Positions 9,405 through 18,305 of a stretch of 64,000 bases of DNA are shown here, in pieces. The DNA is from an uncultured Marivita sp. (GTDB taxonomy: Bacteria > Pseudomonadota > Alphaproteobacteria > Rhodobacterales > Rhodobacteraceae). Each line of letters starts with the position of its first letter. Position 1 is the stretch's first letter. Where the stretch lies: contig NZ_CANKYW010000004.1 of the NCBI RefSeq assembly GCF_947488135.1, positions 186,001 to 250,000 on the forward strand, in the 5' to 3' direction. The position numbers and the translations under genes were made by a program. The notes under the pieces were generated by a model. It was not told the origin of the DNA. It did no database searches and worked only from the letters and a program-made list of their open reading frames with translations.

Positions 9405-10094
9405 ATGAACATCGCGCCACCCACAGTATTGGTCGTCGAGGATGAACCTGCCCAACGCGAGGTTCTTGGTTATAATCTCGAGGCCGAGGGGTTCCGCGTC
9501 GCCAAGGCTGAAAACGGCGAAGAGGCGTTGCTGCTTGTGGACGAGGAACAGCCCGACATCATCGTGCTGGACTGGATGCTGCCCAACGTTTCAGGCATCG
9601 AGGTGTGCCGCCAACTCAAGACCCGGTCCGACACGCGCCATGTCCCGATCATCATGCTGTCGGCCCGATCCGAGGAAGTGGACCGCGTGCGGGGGCTGGA
9701 AACCGGAGCGGATGATTACGTCATCAAGCCCTATTCCGTGGTCGAATTGATGGCCCGTGTCCGCGCGCAACTGCGCCGCACCCGCCCGGCGGCAGCCGGT
9801 TTGCGGCTTGAATACGACGACATCGTGCTGGACTCCGAGACCCACCGCGTCACCCGTGACGGGGCCGAGATCAAGCTGGGACCCACCGAATTTCGTCTGC
9901 TGACAACGCTGATGGAAAAGCCGGGCCGTGTCTGGTCGCGCGAGCAATTGCTGGACCGCGTCTGGGGCCGCGACATCTATGTCGACACAAGAACGGTGGA
10001 CGTTCACATCGGCCGATTGCGCAAGTCGCTCACCCAAGGTGGCGGAACCGATCCGCTGCGCACGGTGCGCGGCGCGGGGTATGCGCTGGGGTAA
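9405..10094 (+). CDS. phoB: Phosphate regulon response regulator PhoB
   Basis: PhoB activates the phosphate-starvation regulon when phosphorylated. The 229-residue protein has a receiver domain (acidic pair in VVEDE near residue 12, phospho-acceptor Asp56 in VLDWMLP, Lys in VIKPYS) followed by an OmpR/PhoB winged-helix DNA-binding domain (WSREQLLDRVWG, TVDVHIGRLRKSL). It ends the pst operon, so it is probably autoregulated through the Pho box at 3831. Its likely kinase, phoR, faces it 69 bases downstream. Confidence 0.95.
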   Translation: MNIAPPTVLVVEDEPAQREVLGYNLEAEGFRVAKAENGEEALLLVDEEQPDIIVLDWMLPNVSGIEVCRQLKTRSDTRHVPIIMLSARSEEVDRVRGLETGADDYVIKPYSVVELMARVRAQLRRTRPAAAGLRLEYDDIVLDSETHRVTRDGAEIKLGPTEFRLLTTLMEKPGRVWSREQLLDRVWGRDIYVDTRTVDVHIGRLRKSLTQGGGTDPLRTVRGAGYALG

Positions 10095-10163
10095 GTGCCC
10101 GGTTCGACAGATGATGCGTCAACGCATCGTCAGGTTTCCGTCGACGGAAACAATCCCTTTGCC

Positions 10164-11213
10164 TCAGTCCTGCCTTCCGTCCAGCGGCAGAATGACGGTA
10201 AACCGCGTTCCCTTGCCAAGCTCGCTCTCGACCTGCAACCGTCCGCGATGGCGGTTGACGATGTGCTTGACGATCGCCAGCCCCAACCCGGTCCCGCCCA
10301 GTTCGCGCGACCGGTGACTGTCTACCCGATAAAACCGCTCGGTCAGACGCGGCAGGTGCACCGCGTCAATTCCCGGCCCGGTATCGCTCACCTCGATCCG
10401 CACCCCCTGCCCGCGCAGACGGCTCTCGTACTCCGCTGCCCCAAGGCTCAGGCTGACGGCGCTGCCGCGCCCGGAATACTTGATCGCGTTCTCCACGAGA
10501 TTGGTCAGCACCTGCCGCAACTGATCCGCGTCACCCGGAACCGTCACCGGTGCGTCAGGCAGGTGAAGCGACAGCGCGATCCCGGCCTCTTCGGCCAGAT
10601 GCGCAAGGCTGTGCCGTGTCTGTTCCAGAACCGATCCCAGGTCCACAGGATCGACCGGCCGCACACGCTCGTCCGCCTCCACACGGCTGAGCGACAGAAG
10701 GTCCGACACCAGTCGGTTCATCCGCTCCGCCTCGGCCCCCATGATGCCCAGGAATCGCTCCTGCGCCTTGGCATCGTTGCGCGCCGGGCCTTGCAGCGTT
10801 TCGATAAAGCCCAGAAGCGCCGTCAGCGGCGTGCGCAGCTCATGGCTCACATTGGCCACGAAATCCCGCCGCATCTGGCCCGCCTGCTCCATCGGCGTGA
10901 TGTCCTCGAAGGACACGAGGACACCGCGCCGACCCGCCATCGGCACCGCGCCGCAGGTCACGCGGTAGGTGGTGTCGTGCTGGCCTTCGGTCGTCAGAAA
11001 CCGGGTCTCGCGCTTTTCCCCGTCGCGCTGCACCTGCTCGATGGTGTCAAGCAGGCTGGGCTGGCGCAACGCGGTGATGAAGTGCCGCCCCTCGATATTC
11101 TTGCCAAGCAGGGTTTCCGCCGCCGCATTGACCGCGAAAATCCGTTCATCCGGCGCGATCAGAACGGCCGGAATGCCCAGCACCGACAGGATATCGCGGG
11201 GGGTTGCGGTCAT
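10164..11213 (-). CDS. phoR: PhoR-like sensor histidine kinase without membrane helices
   Basis: The 349-residue kinase has an N-terminal PAS-like domain (about 8-110), a HisKA helix with the phospho-acceptor His124 (VSHELRTPL), and a HATPase domain with N-box NLVENAIKYS, G1 DTGPGI and G2 GGTGLGLAIVKH. Its position opposite phoB and its architecture make it the best PhoR candidate. Unlike E. coli PhoR I see no transmembrane segment, so it would be cytosolic and would have to sense through PhoU or the Pst complex by contact. Its ATG overlaps the stop of the upstream PLP enzyme gene by four bases (11210-11213). Confidence 0.87.
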   Translation of the reverse strand: MTATPRDILSVLGIPAVLIAPDERIFAVNAAAETLLGKNIEGRHFITALRQPSLLDTIEQVQRDGEKRETRFLTTEGQHDTTYRVTCGAVPMAGRRGVLVSFEDITPMEQAGQMRRDFVANVSHELRTPLTALLGFIETLQGPARNDAKAQERFLGIMGAEAERMNRLVSDLLSLSRVEADERVRPVDPVDLGSVLEQTRHSLAHLAEEAGIALSLHLPDAPVTVPGDADQLRQVLTNLVENAIKYSGRGSAVSLSLGAAEYESRLRGQGVRIEVSDTGPGIDAVHLPRLTERFYRVDSHRSRELGGTGLGLAIVKHIVNRHRGRLQVESELGKGTRFTVILPLDGRQD

Positions 11214-12394
11214 TTGGCGGCAGCCACCGCAGCCAGCCCTGCATCGAACGCCGCGATCAGCGCGTCTGGGTCTTCGAGGCCGACAGACACGCGGAAGAAC
11301 CCTTCGGTCATGCCCAGCTTGGCGCGGCCCTCCGGCGTCAGCGCGCGGTGGGACGACGACGCCGGGTGTGACAGCGTCGTGCCCACATCGCCCAATGTCG
11401 GAGCAAAGGCGATCTGGTCCGCACCCTTGGTGAAGGCATTGGCCTCGGCCCGTCCGCCATCCAGTTCGAAACTCACCATATTGCAGCCACGCCCTTGCAG
11501 CAGCCCCTGCGCGCGGGCGCGGTCCGGGTGATCGGGGCGTGTCGGATAAAGCACGCGCTTGACCAGCGCCTGCCCCGCGAGGTGATCCGCCAGCCGCGCC
11601 GCCGTCGCTTCGGCCCGATCAAAGCGCAAGTCGAAGGACATGAGCCCACGTTCCGCCAGCCAGCAATCGAACGGGCTGGGTGTCATGCCGGTGGTCACGG
11701 CGAAATCGTAGATCGCCTTGGCGTGTTCGGCCTGCCGCGTCGCGACCCAGCCCAGGGTCACGTCGGAATGCCCGGCCAGCAGCTTAGTCACCGAATGCAG
11801 CACCACACCCGCGCCCAACTCGAACGGCTTGACCGCGCGCGGCGTGGTGAAGGTGTTGTCCACCACCAGAAGCACGCCCTTCTCGCGGCAGAGATCCGCA
11901 ATCCCCTGCACATCGGCGATCCGCAGCGTCGGGTTCGACACCACCTCGATCAGCACCAGCCGGGTGTTGGGCTGCAATGCGGCCGCAACCGCCGACACGT
12001 CGGTCGGATCGGCAAGCGTTGTCTCGATCCCCAGCCGGGGCAAATCGTCCCGCATCATCCGCAACGACCGCCCATAAAGCTGGTCGCCCCCGACCACATG
12101 ATCCCCGGCCTTGCACAAACCCAGCAACACCGCCGTCACCGCCGCCATGCCCGACCCAAGCACCAGACCGGGCTGCGGTGCCGCCTCCATCGCGTCGATC
12201 CGGCGCGCCAGCACATCGGCGTTGGGATGTCCCTCGCGCGCATAGGTGTAGCCCGCGGCGCGTCCCTCGTACTGGTCATCCAGTCGGTCGGGTGTCTCGC
12301 TGGCGTAAACAACCGAGGGCATGAGCGGCGTCACCACCGGGGTCGACGCGCTTTCGGGCAGCCCGCCGGGGCGCATCAGGGTCCGTTTCATCAT
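11210..12394 (-). CDS. Trans-sulfuration PLP enzyme (cystathionine lyase / MetZ type)
   Basis: This 394-residue protein belongs to the Cys/Met metabolism PLP family (cystathionine gamma-synthase, gamma- and beta-lyases, O-succinylhomoserine sulfhydrylase). The PLP lysine lies in LHSVTKLLAGHSDVTLG, with the VVDNTFTTP and GYTYAREGHPN motifs upstream. The ATG at 12394 is chosen for its GGAG ribosome-binding site; the frame is open further upstream but the extra residues look non-coding. It is followed by phoR with a four-base overlap. Which reaction it catalyses is unclear; a cystathionine gamma-lyase, beta-lyase or MetZ role are all possible. Confidence 0.85.
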   Translation of the reverse strand: MMKRTLMRPGGLPESASTPVVTPLMPSVVYASETPDRLDDQYEGRAAGYTYAREGHPNADVLARRIDAMEAAPQPGLVLGSGMAAVTAVLLGLCKAGDHVVGGDQLYGRSLRMMRDDLPRLGIETTLADPTDVSAVAAALQPNTRLVLIEVVSNPTLRIADVQGIADLCREKGVLLVVDNTFTTPRAVKPFELGAGVVLHSVTKLLAGHSDVTLGWVATRQAEHAKAIYDFAVTTGMTPSPFDCWLAERGLMSFDLRFDRAEATAARLADHLAGQALVKRVLYPTRPDHPDRARAQGLLQGRGCNMVSFELDGGRAEANAFTKGADQIAFAPTLGDVGTTLSHPASSSHRALTPEGRAKLGMTEGFFRVSVGLEDPDALIAAFDAGLAAVAAAK

Positions 12395-12525
12395 TGTTGC
12401 AAGTCTCCGTCCAATTCTTGACCGCAGCCCTGCCACAAAGCGCAGGCCGCAACAATGGGCGGCGCAACGGCAGGTTTCGCAACCCCGCTCTTGCACCAAC
12501 CGCGCGGGCGCGCGATGAAAGCCGC

Positions 12526-13413
12526 ATGACTGATCGCCCCGACATCCTGTGCATCGGCTCCGTCCTCTGGGACGTGATCGGCCGCTCCGACCGCCACATG
12601 AAAACCGGCAGCGATGTGCCGGGCCACATCACCCGCCTGCCCGGCGGCGTGGCTTTGAACATCGCGATGACTCTGGCGCGGTTCAATCTCCGCCCGGCCC
12701 TGCTTTCTGTGGTGGGACGCGATGCGGAAGGCGACGAGCTTGTCACCGCCTGCGACCGGCTGGGGCTGATCACCCGGCATCTCTATCGCTCCGAAGACCT
12801 GCCGACCGATCAGTACATGGCCGTCGAAGGCGCCAACGGTCTGATCGCCGCCATTGCCGACGCGCATTCGCTGGAGCAAGCGGGCGACAAGATCCTGCGC
12901 CCCCTGATCGAAGGCCCGCTCGGGTTCATCGAGGCACCGTTTCCCGGCCCGATCGCGCTGGATGGCAACCTGACGGAATCGCTGCTGGACCAGATCGTCC
13001 GGCACCCGGCTTTCTCCAAGGCCGACCTGCGCATCGCGCCCGCCTCCCCGGGCAAGGCCGAACGCCTCCTGCCCTTTATCCGAAACGGCCACGGAGTGCT
13101 CTACGTCAATCTCGAGGAAGCCGGTTTGCTGTGTCAGACCGAATTCGAAAGCGCCCCCCAGGCCGGAGCCGCCCTTGTCGAACGCGGGGCCGCCCGCGCG
13201 CTGGTGACCGATGGCGGCAACGTCACCTGCGACGCCACCCGCGACGGCATTCTCGCCGAACGTCCCCCCGAGGTGATGGTCACCCGCGTGACCGGCGCGG
13301 GCGACACCTTCATGGCCGCCCATATCGCATCCGAACTGCGCGGTGCCGACCGCCCCACCGCGCTGCACCGCGCCCTTGCCACAGCCGCGTCCTATGTCGC
13401 CGGAGGATCCTGA
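12526..13413 (+). CDS. psuK: PfkB-family kinase, probable pseudouridine kinase
   Basis: The 295-residue protein is a ribokinase/PfkB sugar kinase: an N-terminal ILCIGSVLWDVIG strand, the di-glycine motif LPGGVALNIAMTLARF and the catalytic anion-hole motif RVTGAGDTF near the C-terminus. It ends one base before psuG, and this pair defines pseudouridine breakdown: PsuK phosphorylates pseudouridine, PsuG then splits the C-C glycosidic bond. The start at 12526 is where homology-like sequence begins. It is divergent from the PLP enzyme gene over 131 bases. Confidence 0.88.
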   Translation: MTDRPDILCIGSVLWDVIGRSDRHMKTGSDVPGHITRLPGGVALNIAMTLARFNLRPALLSVVGRDAEGDELVTACDRLGLITRHLYRSEDLPTDQYMAVEGANGLIAAIADAHSLEQAGDKILRPLIEGPLGFIEAPFPGPIALDGNLTESLLDQIVRHPAFSKADLRIAPASPGKAERLLPFIRNGHGVLYVNLEEAGLLCQTEFESAPQAGAALVERGAARALVTDGGNVTCDATRDGILAERPPEVMVTRVTGAGDTFMAAHIASELRGADRPTALHRALATAASYVAGGS

Positions 13414-13414
13414 C

Positions 13415-14335
13415 ATGACCACCACCCTGCCCCTCGACATCTCTCCCGCCGTTCAGGCCGCGCTTGACGCGCACCGGCCCGTGGTTGCGCTGGAATCGAC
13501 GATCATCACCCACGGGATGCCCTGGCCGCAGAACCTCGAAACCGCCCGCGCGATCGAAGCCACCGTGCGCGAGGGCGGCGCGGAACCGGCCACCATCGCC
13601 GTGATCGAAGGACGCCTTTGCGTTGGCCTGAGCGCCGATCAGCTCGAAGCACTGGCACAGGCCAAACAGGTCGCGAAGCTCAGCCGCGCCGACATGGCGG
13701 TCTGCATCGCCAAAGGCGGCACGGGCGCCACCACCGTCGCGGCCACGATGATCGCCGCGCATCTCGCGGGCATCAAGGTCTTCGCCACGGGCGGCATCGG
13801 CGGCGTGCATCGCGGCGCGGACCAAAGCTTCGACATCTCCGCCGACCTTCAGGAACTGTCGCAAACCCCTGTCACCGTGGTGGCCGCAGGGGCGAAAGCC
13901 ATCCTCGACCTGCCCAAGACGCTCGAAGTGCTCGAAACCCTGGGCGTGCCGGTCATGGCCTATGGTCAGGACATGCTGCCCGCCTTCTGGTCGCGCGCAT
14001 CCACCCTCAAGGCCCCGCTGCGCGCCGACAGCCCGGCAGAAATCGCGAAGGCCCATGTCATGCGCGCCGCCCTCGGCCTGCCGGGAGGGCAACTGATCGC
14101 CAACCCGATCCCCCCCGAAGCCGAGATCCCGCATTCCGAGATCCACCCGATCATCACCCGCGCCACAAAGGACGCCGAAACCCACGGCATCGCGGGCAAG
14201 GCGCTCACGCCCTATCTCCTGCAGCGCATTTTTGAACTGACCGAGGGCCGTTCGCTCGATGCCAATATCGCGCTGGTGCTGAACAACGCCCGGCTCGGTG
14301 CGCAAATTGCACAGGAATTGACATCTCTGCGGTGA
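13415..14335 (+). CDS. psuG: Pseudouridine-5'-phosphate glycosidase
   Basis: PsuG cleaves pseudouridine 5'-phosphate to uracil and ribose 5-phosphate, recycling modified RNA bases. The 306-residue protein shows the family hallmarks VALESTIITHGMPWPQN, AKGGTGATTVAATM, FATGGIGGVHRGA and LANPIPPE-like ANPIPPEAE. The ribosome-binding site GGAGG lies in the last codons of psuK, so the two are translated together. Confidence 0.94.
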   Translation: MTTTLPLDISPAVQAALDAHRPVVALESTIITHGMPWPQNLETARAIEATVREGGAEPATIAVIEGRLCVGLSADQLEALAQAKQVAKLSRADMAVCIAKGGTGATTVAATMIAAHLAGIKVFATGGIGGVHRGADQSFDISADLQELSQTPVTVVAAGAKAILDLPKTLEVLETLGVPVMAYGQDMLPAFWSRASTLKAPLRADSPAEIAKAHVMRAALGLPGGQLIANPIPPEAEIPHSEIHPIITRATKDAETHGIAGKALTPYLLQRIFELTEGRSLDANIALVLNNARLGAQIAQELTSLR

Positions 14336-14417
14336 AAAACCGACCGCCACAGCGCCTGCCCATTGTAGACCGTGAACCGACCGCCTAGGTTTTCACCGAA
14401 CCAGTGACGGACCCAGC

Positions 14418-15098
14418 ATGACCACCCCTTTCGATCCAGAACGCCGCAGGCCCGGGCTTTTCTCACGCATCAGGGCCAGCTTCCTGACGGGGATCGTCGT
14501 GATCGCGCCGGTGTTCCTCACGGTCTGGCTGATCTGGTCGATCATCGGCTGGGTCGACGGGTTCGTCCTGCCCTTGGTGCCAAACCGCTTCAACCCCGAG
14601 CAATATATCGGCATCAACCTGCGCGGTGTCGGCGTCATCATCTTCCTGCTGTTCACCATCTTCGTGGGCTGGGTCGCAAAGGGGCTGATCGGCCGGTCGC
14701 TGATCCGCTTTGCCGAAGGGCTGGTCGAACGGATGCCGGTGGTCCGGTCGATCTATAGTGGCGTCAAGCAGATCGCCGAGACGATCTTTGCCCAGTCCGA
14801 ACGCAATTTCGAAAAGGCCTGCCTGATCCAGTACCCGCGCAAGGGCATCTGGGCCATCGGCTTCATCTCGACCGATGCACGGGGCGAGGTCGCAGACAAG
14901 GCCGAAACCATGGGCAAGCTGATCTCGGTCTTCGTCCCCACGACGCCAAACCCCACTTCGGGCTTCCTGCTCTTCTTTCCCGAAGAAGACGTGGTCGAAC
15001 TCGACATGACGATTGAAGACGCCGCGAAACTGGTGATTTCCGCCGGTCTGGTCTACCCGAACGCCAAGGATCCGACCCGCCCCGCCAAGGCTGCGTGA
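14418..15098 (+). CDS. DUF502 family membrane protein
   Basis: The 226-residue protein has two membrane helices (about 22-44 and 70-92) followed by a soluble domain that begins with ERMPVVRSIYSGVKQIAETI, the signature of the DUF502 family. A protein of this family from plants (LCV-like) is known at membranes, but the bacterial role is not established. It stands 82 bases after psuG and may be a separate unit. Confidence 0.85.
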   Translation: MTTPFDPERRRPGLFSRIRASFLTGIVVIAPVFLTVWLIWSIIGWVDGFVLPLVPNRFNPEQYIGINLRGVGVIIFLLFTIFVGWVAKGLIGRSLIRFAEGLVERMPVVRSIYSGVKQIAETIFAQSERNFEKACLIQYPRKGIWAIGFISTDARGEVADKAETMGKLISVFVPTTPNPTSGFLLFFPEEDVVELDMTIEDAAKLVISAGLVYPNAKDPTRPAKAA

Positions 15099-15194
15099 TT
15101 TTTCGCAGCCCCCGCTTGACGCCAGACCCGGCACCACACACCTACGCTGCACGGTCGACCGCAGATCCGCGCGCGACACGCTGAGGGCCTCTTC

Positions 15195-16112
15195 TTGGAC
15201 ATCCTGCTTGTGGCCTTTGGCCTCGTCGCGCTGCTTGTCGGCGGCGATCTTCTGGTGCGAGGCGCGGTCGGCGTCGCGCGCCGCTTCAACGTGTCACCGA
15301 TGGTGATCGGCCTCACTCTGGTGGGCTTCGGCACCTCGGCGCCGGAACTCGTCACGTCGGTCAGCGCGGCCCTCTCCGGCGTGCCTGCCATCGCGCTTGG
15401 CAACGTGGTGGGCAGCAACATCGCCAATATCCTGCTGATCCTCGGCGTCGCGGCGCTGATCCGACCCGTTGCGGCGCATATGCCGTCCATGCCGCGCGAG
15501 GCGCTCTGGGTCGGAGGATCGGCTGTCCTGTTGGTTCTCCTGTCCCTCACCGGGCAAATCGCGACGCTTGCCGGGGCGGGCCTTCTGGCGCTGCTGGCGG
15601 TCTATCTCTGGGGCGCCTTCCGCAGCGCGGATGACCCGCCCGAAGACCTGTCCATCCCGACCGACCCGCTCCCCAGAGCGACAGTTTACCTGATCGCCGG
15701 GTTGGCGCTGACCATCGGCGGGGCCATCGCCCTTGTCGACGGCGCCACGGGCATTGCCCGCGCCTATGGCGTGCCCGAGGCGGTGATCGGTCTGACTTTG
15801 GTCGCGGTGGGAACCTCGCTGCCGGAACTCGCCACCACCATCATGGCGGCACGGCGCGGGCAATCGGACGTGGCGCTTGGCAATATTCTGGGGTCGGGAA
15901 TCTTCAACATCCTTGGGATTCTCGGCACGACCGCGCTTGTTGCTCCGTTGCCTGTCGAACCCAGCATCCTGCCCGACACGCTGATCATGCTCGCCACCAC
16001 TGCGCTGCTGCTTGGATTGCTCTTCTGGCGCACCAAGATCAGCCGCCGCACCGGCGCGGGGTTCCTGTTGCTTTACGCGGGCTACATGGCCTGGCTCAGC
16101 CAAACATTCTGA
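15195..16112 (+). CDS. Calcium/sodium antiporter (CaCA family, YrbG-like)
   Basis: This 305-residue inner-membrane protein exchanges Na+ or H+ for Ca2+. Both alpha-repeats of the family are present: GFGTSAPELVTS with GNVVGSNIANIL in the first half, and AVGTSLPELATT with GNILGSGIFNIL in the second. About ten membrane helices are visible. The start is a TTG at 15195 behind a GAGGG ribosome-binding site; there is no ATG in a sensible position. Its last 17 bases overlap the 3' end of the converging patatin gene. Confidence 0.92.
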   Translation: MDILLVAFGLVALLVGGDLLVRGAVGVARRFNVSPMVIGLTLVGFGTSAPELVTSVSAALSGVPAIALGNVVGSNIANILLILGVAALIRPVAAHMPSMPREALWVGGSAVLLVLLSLTGQIATLAGAGLLALLAVYLWGAFRSADDPPEDLSIPTDPLPRATVYLIAGLALTIGGAIALVDGATGIARAYGVPEAVIGLTLVAVGTSLPELATTIMAARRGQSDVALGNILGSGIFNILGILGTTALVAPLPVEPSILPDTLIMLATTALLLGLLFWRTKISRRTGAGFLLLYAGYMAWLSQTF

Positions 16113-17127
16113 CAAGATCCGCCGTCTGCTTCTGGCCCAGATCCTGCTTGTGATGGGCCAGGAACGTTCCGGCGGCCCGACGCCCGGCCGCGCGCAGTTC
16201 GGCGATCACCGATGGCACCGGCACCAGCTTGGTCGCCACCGACAGATCGTTCATCAGATCGTCATCCGCGATCATGTGCACCCGCATCTTCTTCATCGCG
16301 CCCTCCTGAATCTTGCCCTCCGATATCAGGCGCTGCACGAACTCGATGGCGCGCAATTCCCGCAACAGCGACGAGTTGAAACTGATCTCGTTGATCCGGT
16401 TCTGGATCTCGTTCGGCATGACCGGCACCGAGTCCCGTTCCAGCGGGTTGATGTTCACGATCACCACGTCATCGGGCAGATCGGCGTGAAAGAGCGGAAA
16501 CAGCGCCGGGTTGCCGGTATAGCCGCCATCCCAGAACGCCTCGACCGCGCCGGTCTCGGGGTCCTCGACCTCGACCGCCTGGAACAGCGTCGGCAGACAG
16601 GCCGAGGCGAGGATGCTCTGCGTCGTGATCGCACCCCCTTCGAAGATGCGCACCTTCCCGTCGCGCACATTGGTCGCGCAGACATACAGCTTCGGCCCCT
16701 CCATCGCGCAGACCCGACCGAAATCGAACTGGTCGACGATCTTTTCCAGCGGATTGTCGTAAAGCGGCCCCCACGCGTATGGCGACATCATGCGGCTGAC
16801 CGTGTCGCTCAATTGAAAGAGCGGCGAATACTCGATGCTCTTGCTGATCACGCCCGGCTCCGGCAACCACGCCTGCATCCAGCGCGGCACCGCAAGATCA
16901 TCCAGCCGCGCCACCTGCCCCCAGAGCCAGTCGAGGTTCTCGCGCGCCCCCGCGCGTCCCCCCGTCAGCCAGCCGGACTTCAAAGCCGCCCCGTTCAGCG
17001 CCCCCGCCGACGTGCCGGTGATCGCCGCGATCTCGATATCCTCGTCTTCGAGCAGCCGGTCCAGCACACCCCAGGTGAACGCGCCATGCGCGCCGCCACC
17101 CTGAAGCGCAAGATTGATCTCTACCAT
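16096..17127 (-). CDS. Patatin-like phospholipase
   Basis: The 343-residue protein is a patatin-type serine hydrolase. The oxyanion motif LQGGGAHGAF, the nucleophile motif GTSAG (Ser in AITGTSAGAL, about residue 42) and the catalytic Asp in DGGYTGNP are all present, giving the Ser-Asp dyad. A C-terminal domain of about 100 residues resembles DUF3734-type extensions. The ATG at 17127 follows a GGAGCAGGGG stretch; an ATG at 17148 is an alternative. Its position next to 3-hydroxybutyrate dehydrogenase suggests a role in storage-polymer or lipid turnover, but this is context only. Confidence 0.85.
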   Translation of the reverse strand: MVEINLALQGGGAHGAFTWGVLDRLLEDEDIEIAAITGTSAGALNGAALKSGWLTGGRAGARENLDWLWGQVARLDDLAVPRWMQAWLPEPGVISKSIEYSPLFQLSDTVSRMMSPYAWGPLYDNPLEKIVDQFDFGRVCAMEGPKLYVCATNVRDGKVRIFEGGAITTQSILASACLPTLFQAVEVEDPETGAVEAFWDGGYTGNPALFPLFHADLPDDVVIVNINPLERDSVPVMPNEIQNRINEISFNSSLLRELRAIEFVQRLISEGKIQEGAMKKMRVHMIADDDLMNDLSVATKLVPVPSVIAELRAAGRRAAGTFLAHHKQDLGQKQTADLVRMFG

Positions 17128-17218
17128 CGCGGTCCCCTGCTCCTTCATCTTGCCGAATAAACTCCGGGGAGCACGAGGGGCTGGCCCCTCAGTCCCCCGA
17201 TCTCAACCCGCGCGCCGC

Positions 17219-17992
17219 CTATTGCGAGGTCCACCCGCCATCCACGGACAGCGATGTCCCGGTGATCTGCTCCGCCGCGTCCGAGCACAGGAAGAGCACC
17301 GTTCCAGCTAGTTGCTTCACCGTGACGAACTCCTTGGACGGCTGCTTGGCGAGGATCACCTTCTCCACCGCCTCGTCCTCGGAAATCCCGTATTGCTTGG
17401 CGGTGTCGGGGATCTGCGCCTCCACCAGCGGGGTCAGCACGTAACCGGGACACACCGCGTTGCAGGTGATCGGTTCTTTCGCCGTCTCCAGACCCACGGT
17501 CTTGGTCAGACCCAGGACCCCGTGCTTCGCGGTGACATAGGCCGATTTGAACGGCGAGGCCCGCAGCCCGTGTGCACTCGCGATGTTGACGATCCGGCCC
17601 CAACCCGCCTTGCGCATCATCGGCAGTGCCGCCGCCGTGGTATGAAAGCAGGACGACATGTTGATCGCGATGATCGCGTCCCACTTGTCGGCCGGAAACT
17701 CATCAACCGGGGCCACATGCTGAATGCCCGCGTTGTTCACAAGGATGTCGCAGGCCCCGGCTTTCTCAATCAGCGCGCGGCACTGATCGGGCTTGGACAT
17801 ATCCGCCTGGATGTAGCGCGCCGTGACGCCATGCTCTTTGCCGATCTCCTCGGCCATGGCGTGATCTTCGTCGCGGTCGGTGAACGAATTGATCACCACA
17901 TCGGCCCCCGCCCGCGCCAGTTCCCGCGCCACGCCCAGCCCGATGCCTGAATTCGATCCGGTGATGACCGCGGTTTTCCCCTTCAGCGACAT
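17219..17992 (-). CDS. bdhA: 3-hydroxybutyrate dehydrogenase
   Basis: This 257-residue short-chain dehydrogenase interconverts D-3-hydroxybutyrate and acetoacetate, the last step of polyhydroxybutyrate use. The NAD motif TGSNSGIG, NNAG, the catalytic Ser in NIASAHG and YxxxK in SAYVTAKHG are visible, and the IQHVAP and AVCPGYVLTPLVEAQI stretches are characteristic of BdhA. The ATG at 17992 follows AGGAGAG. A long inverted repeat (18020-18042) just upstream is a likely operator. Confidence 0.93.
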   Translation of the reverse strand: MSLKGKTAVITGSNSGIGLGVARELARAGADVVINSFTDRDEDHAMAEEIGKEHGVTARYIQADMSKPDQCRALIEKAGACDILVNNAGIQHVAPVDEFPADKWDAIIAINMSSCFHTTAAALPMMRKAGWGRIVNIASAHGLRASPFKSAYVTAKHGVLGLTKTVGLETAKEPITCNAVCPGYVLTPLVEAQIPDTAKQYGISEDEAVEKVILAKQPSKEFVTVKQLAGTVLFLCSDAAEQITGTSLSVDGGWTSQ

Positions 17993-18019
17993 GATCGCTC
18001 TCCTTTGCCGTTTTCGCTT

Positions 18020-18042
18020 GCGCAGCACGCTACATGCTGCGC
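18020..18042 (-). promoter_or_regulatory. Palindromic operator candidate upstream of bdhA
   Basis: GCGCAGCA (18020-18027) and TGCTGCGC (18035-18042) form a perfect 8-bp inverted repeat with a 7-base spacer, 28-50 bases before the bdhA start. It is TGC/GCA-rich, as are the sites reported for the polyhydroxybutyrate regulator PhaR in Rhodobacter and Paracoccus. PhaR control is inference; the alternative is a hairpin in the bdhA leader RNA. Confidence 0.5.
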
Positions 18043-18224
18043 TTGCATAATACAAAGAAGATCAGACCCGCCCTCGGCGGGAATCGGATGCCCCCGAATC
18101 GCACCGATTGGCGGAAGACGACAGGCGCTGGTTCATGGGCAAGGCGGCTCGACCCTCACATCCCGACCCGCGACAGACCCATGTATCACTGGCATCTTGT
18201 CCACAGGCCCGTATATCCGGACAG

Positions 18225-18250
18225 AAAAAAACCCCGGCACGAAGCCGGGG
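18225..18250 (-). terminator. Strong Rho-independent terminator (minus strand)
   Basis: Read on the minus strand, a 7-bp stem CCCCGGC/GCCGGGG with loop TTCGT is followed directly by seven T residues (A-run 18225-18231 on the + strand). No annotated gene ends here on that strand, which points to a short transcript between 18250 and about 18300. Confidence 0.85.
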
Positions 18251-18299
18251 TTAAGTTATTGAGGCAGGTTTCATACAGGCAAGAAACCTATCGAGCAGT
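18225..18299 (-). ncRNA. Candidate small RNA, about 75 nt
   Basis: A compact transcription unit can be drawn on the minus strand. A promoter-like pair (18306-18334) would start RNA near 18299. The RNA would hold a 5' hairpin (7-bp stem AGGTTTC/GAAACCT, 18266-18289, 10-base loop) and end at the strong terminator at 18225-18250. No open reading frame of note lies within it. The size and two-hairpin form fit a trans-acting bacterial sRNA. I do not recognise a known family; expression and targets are unknown. Confidence 0.55.
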
Positions 18300-18305
18300 A
18301 ACTCC

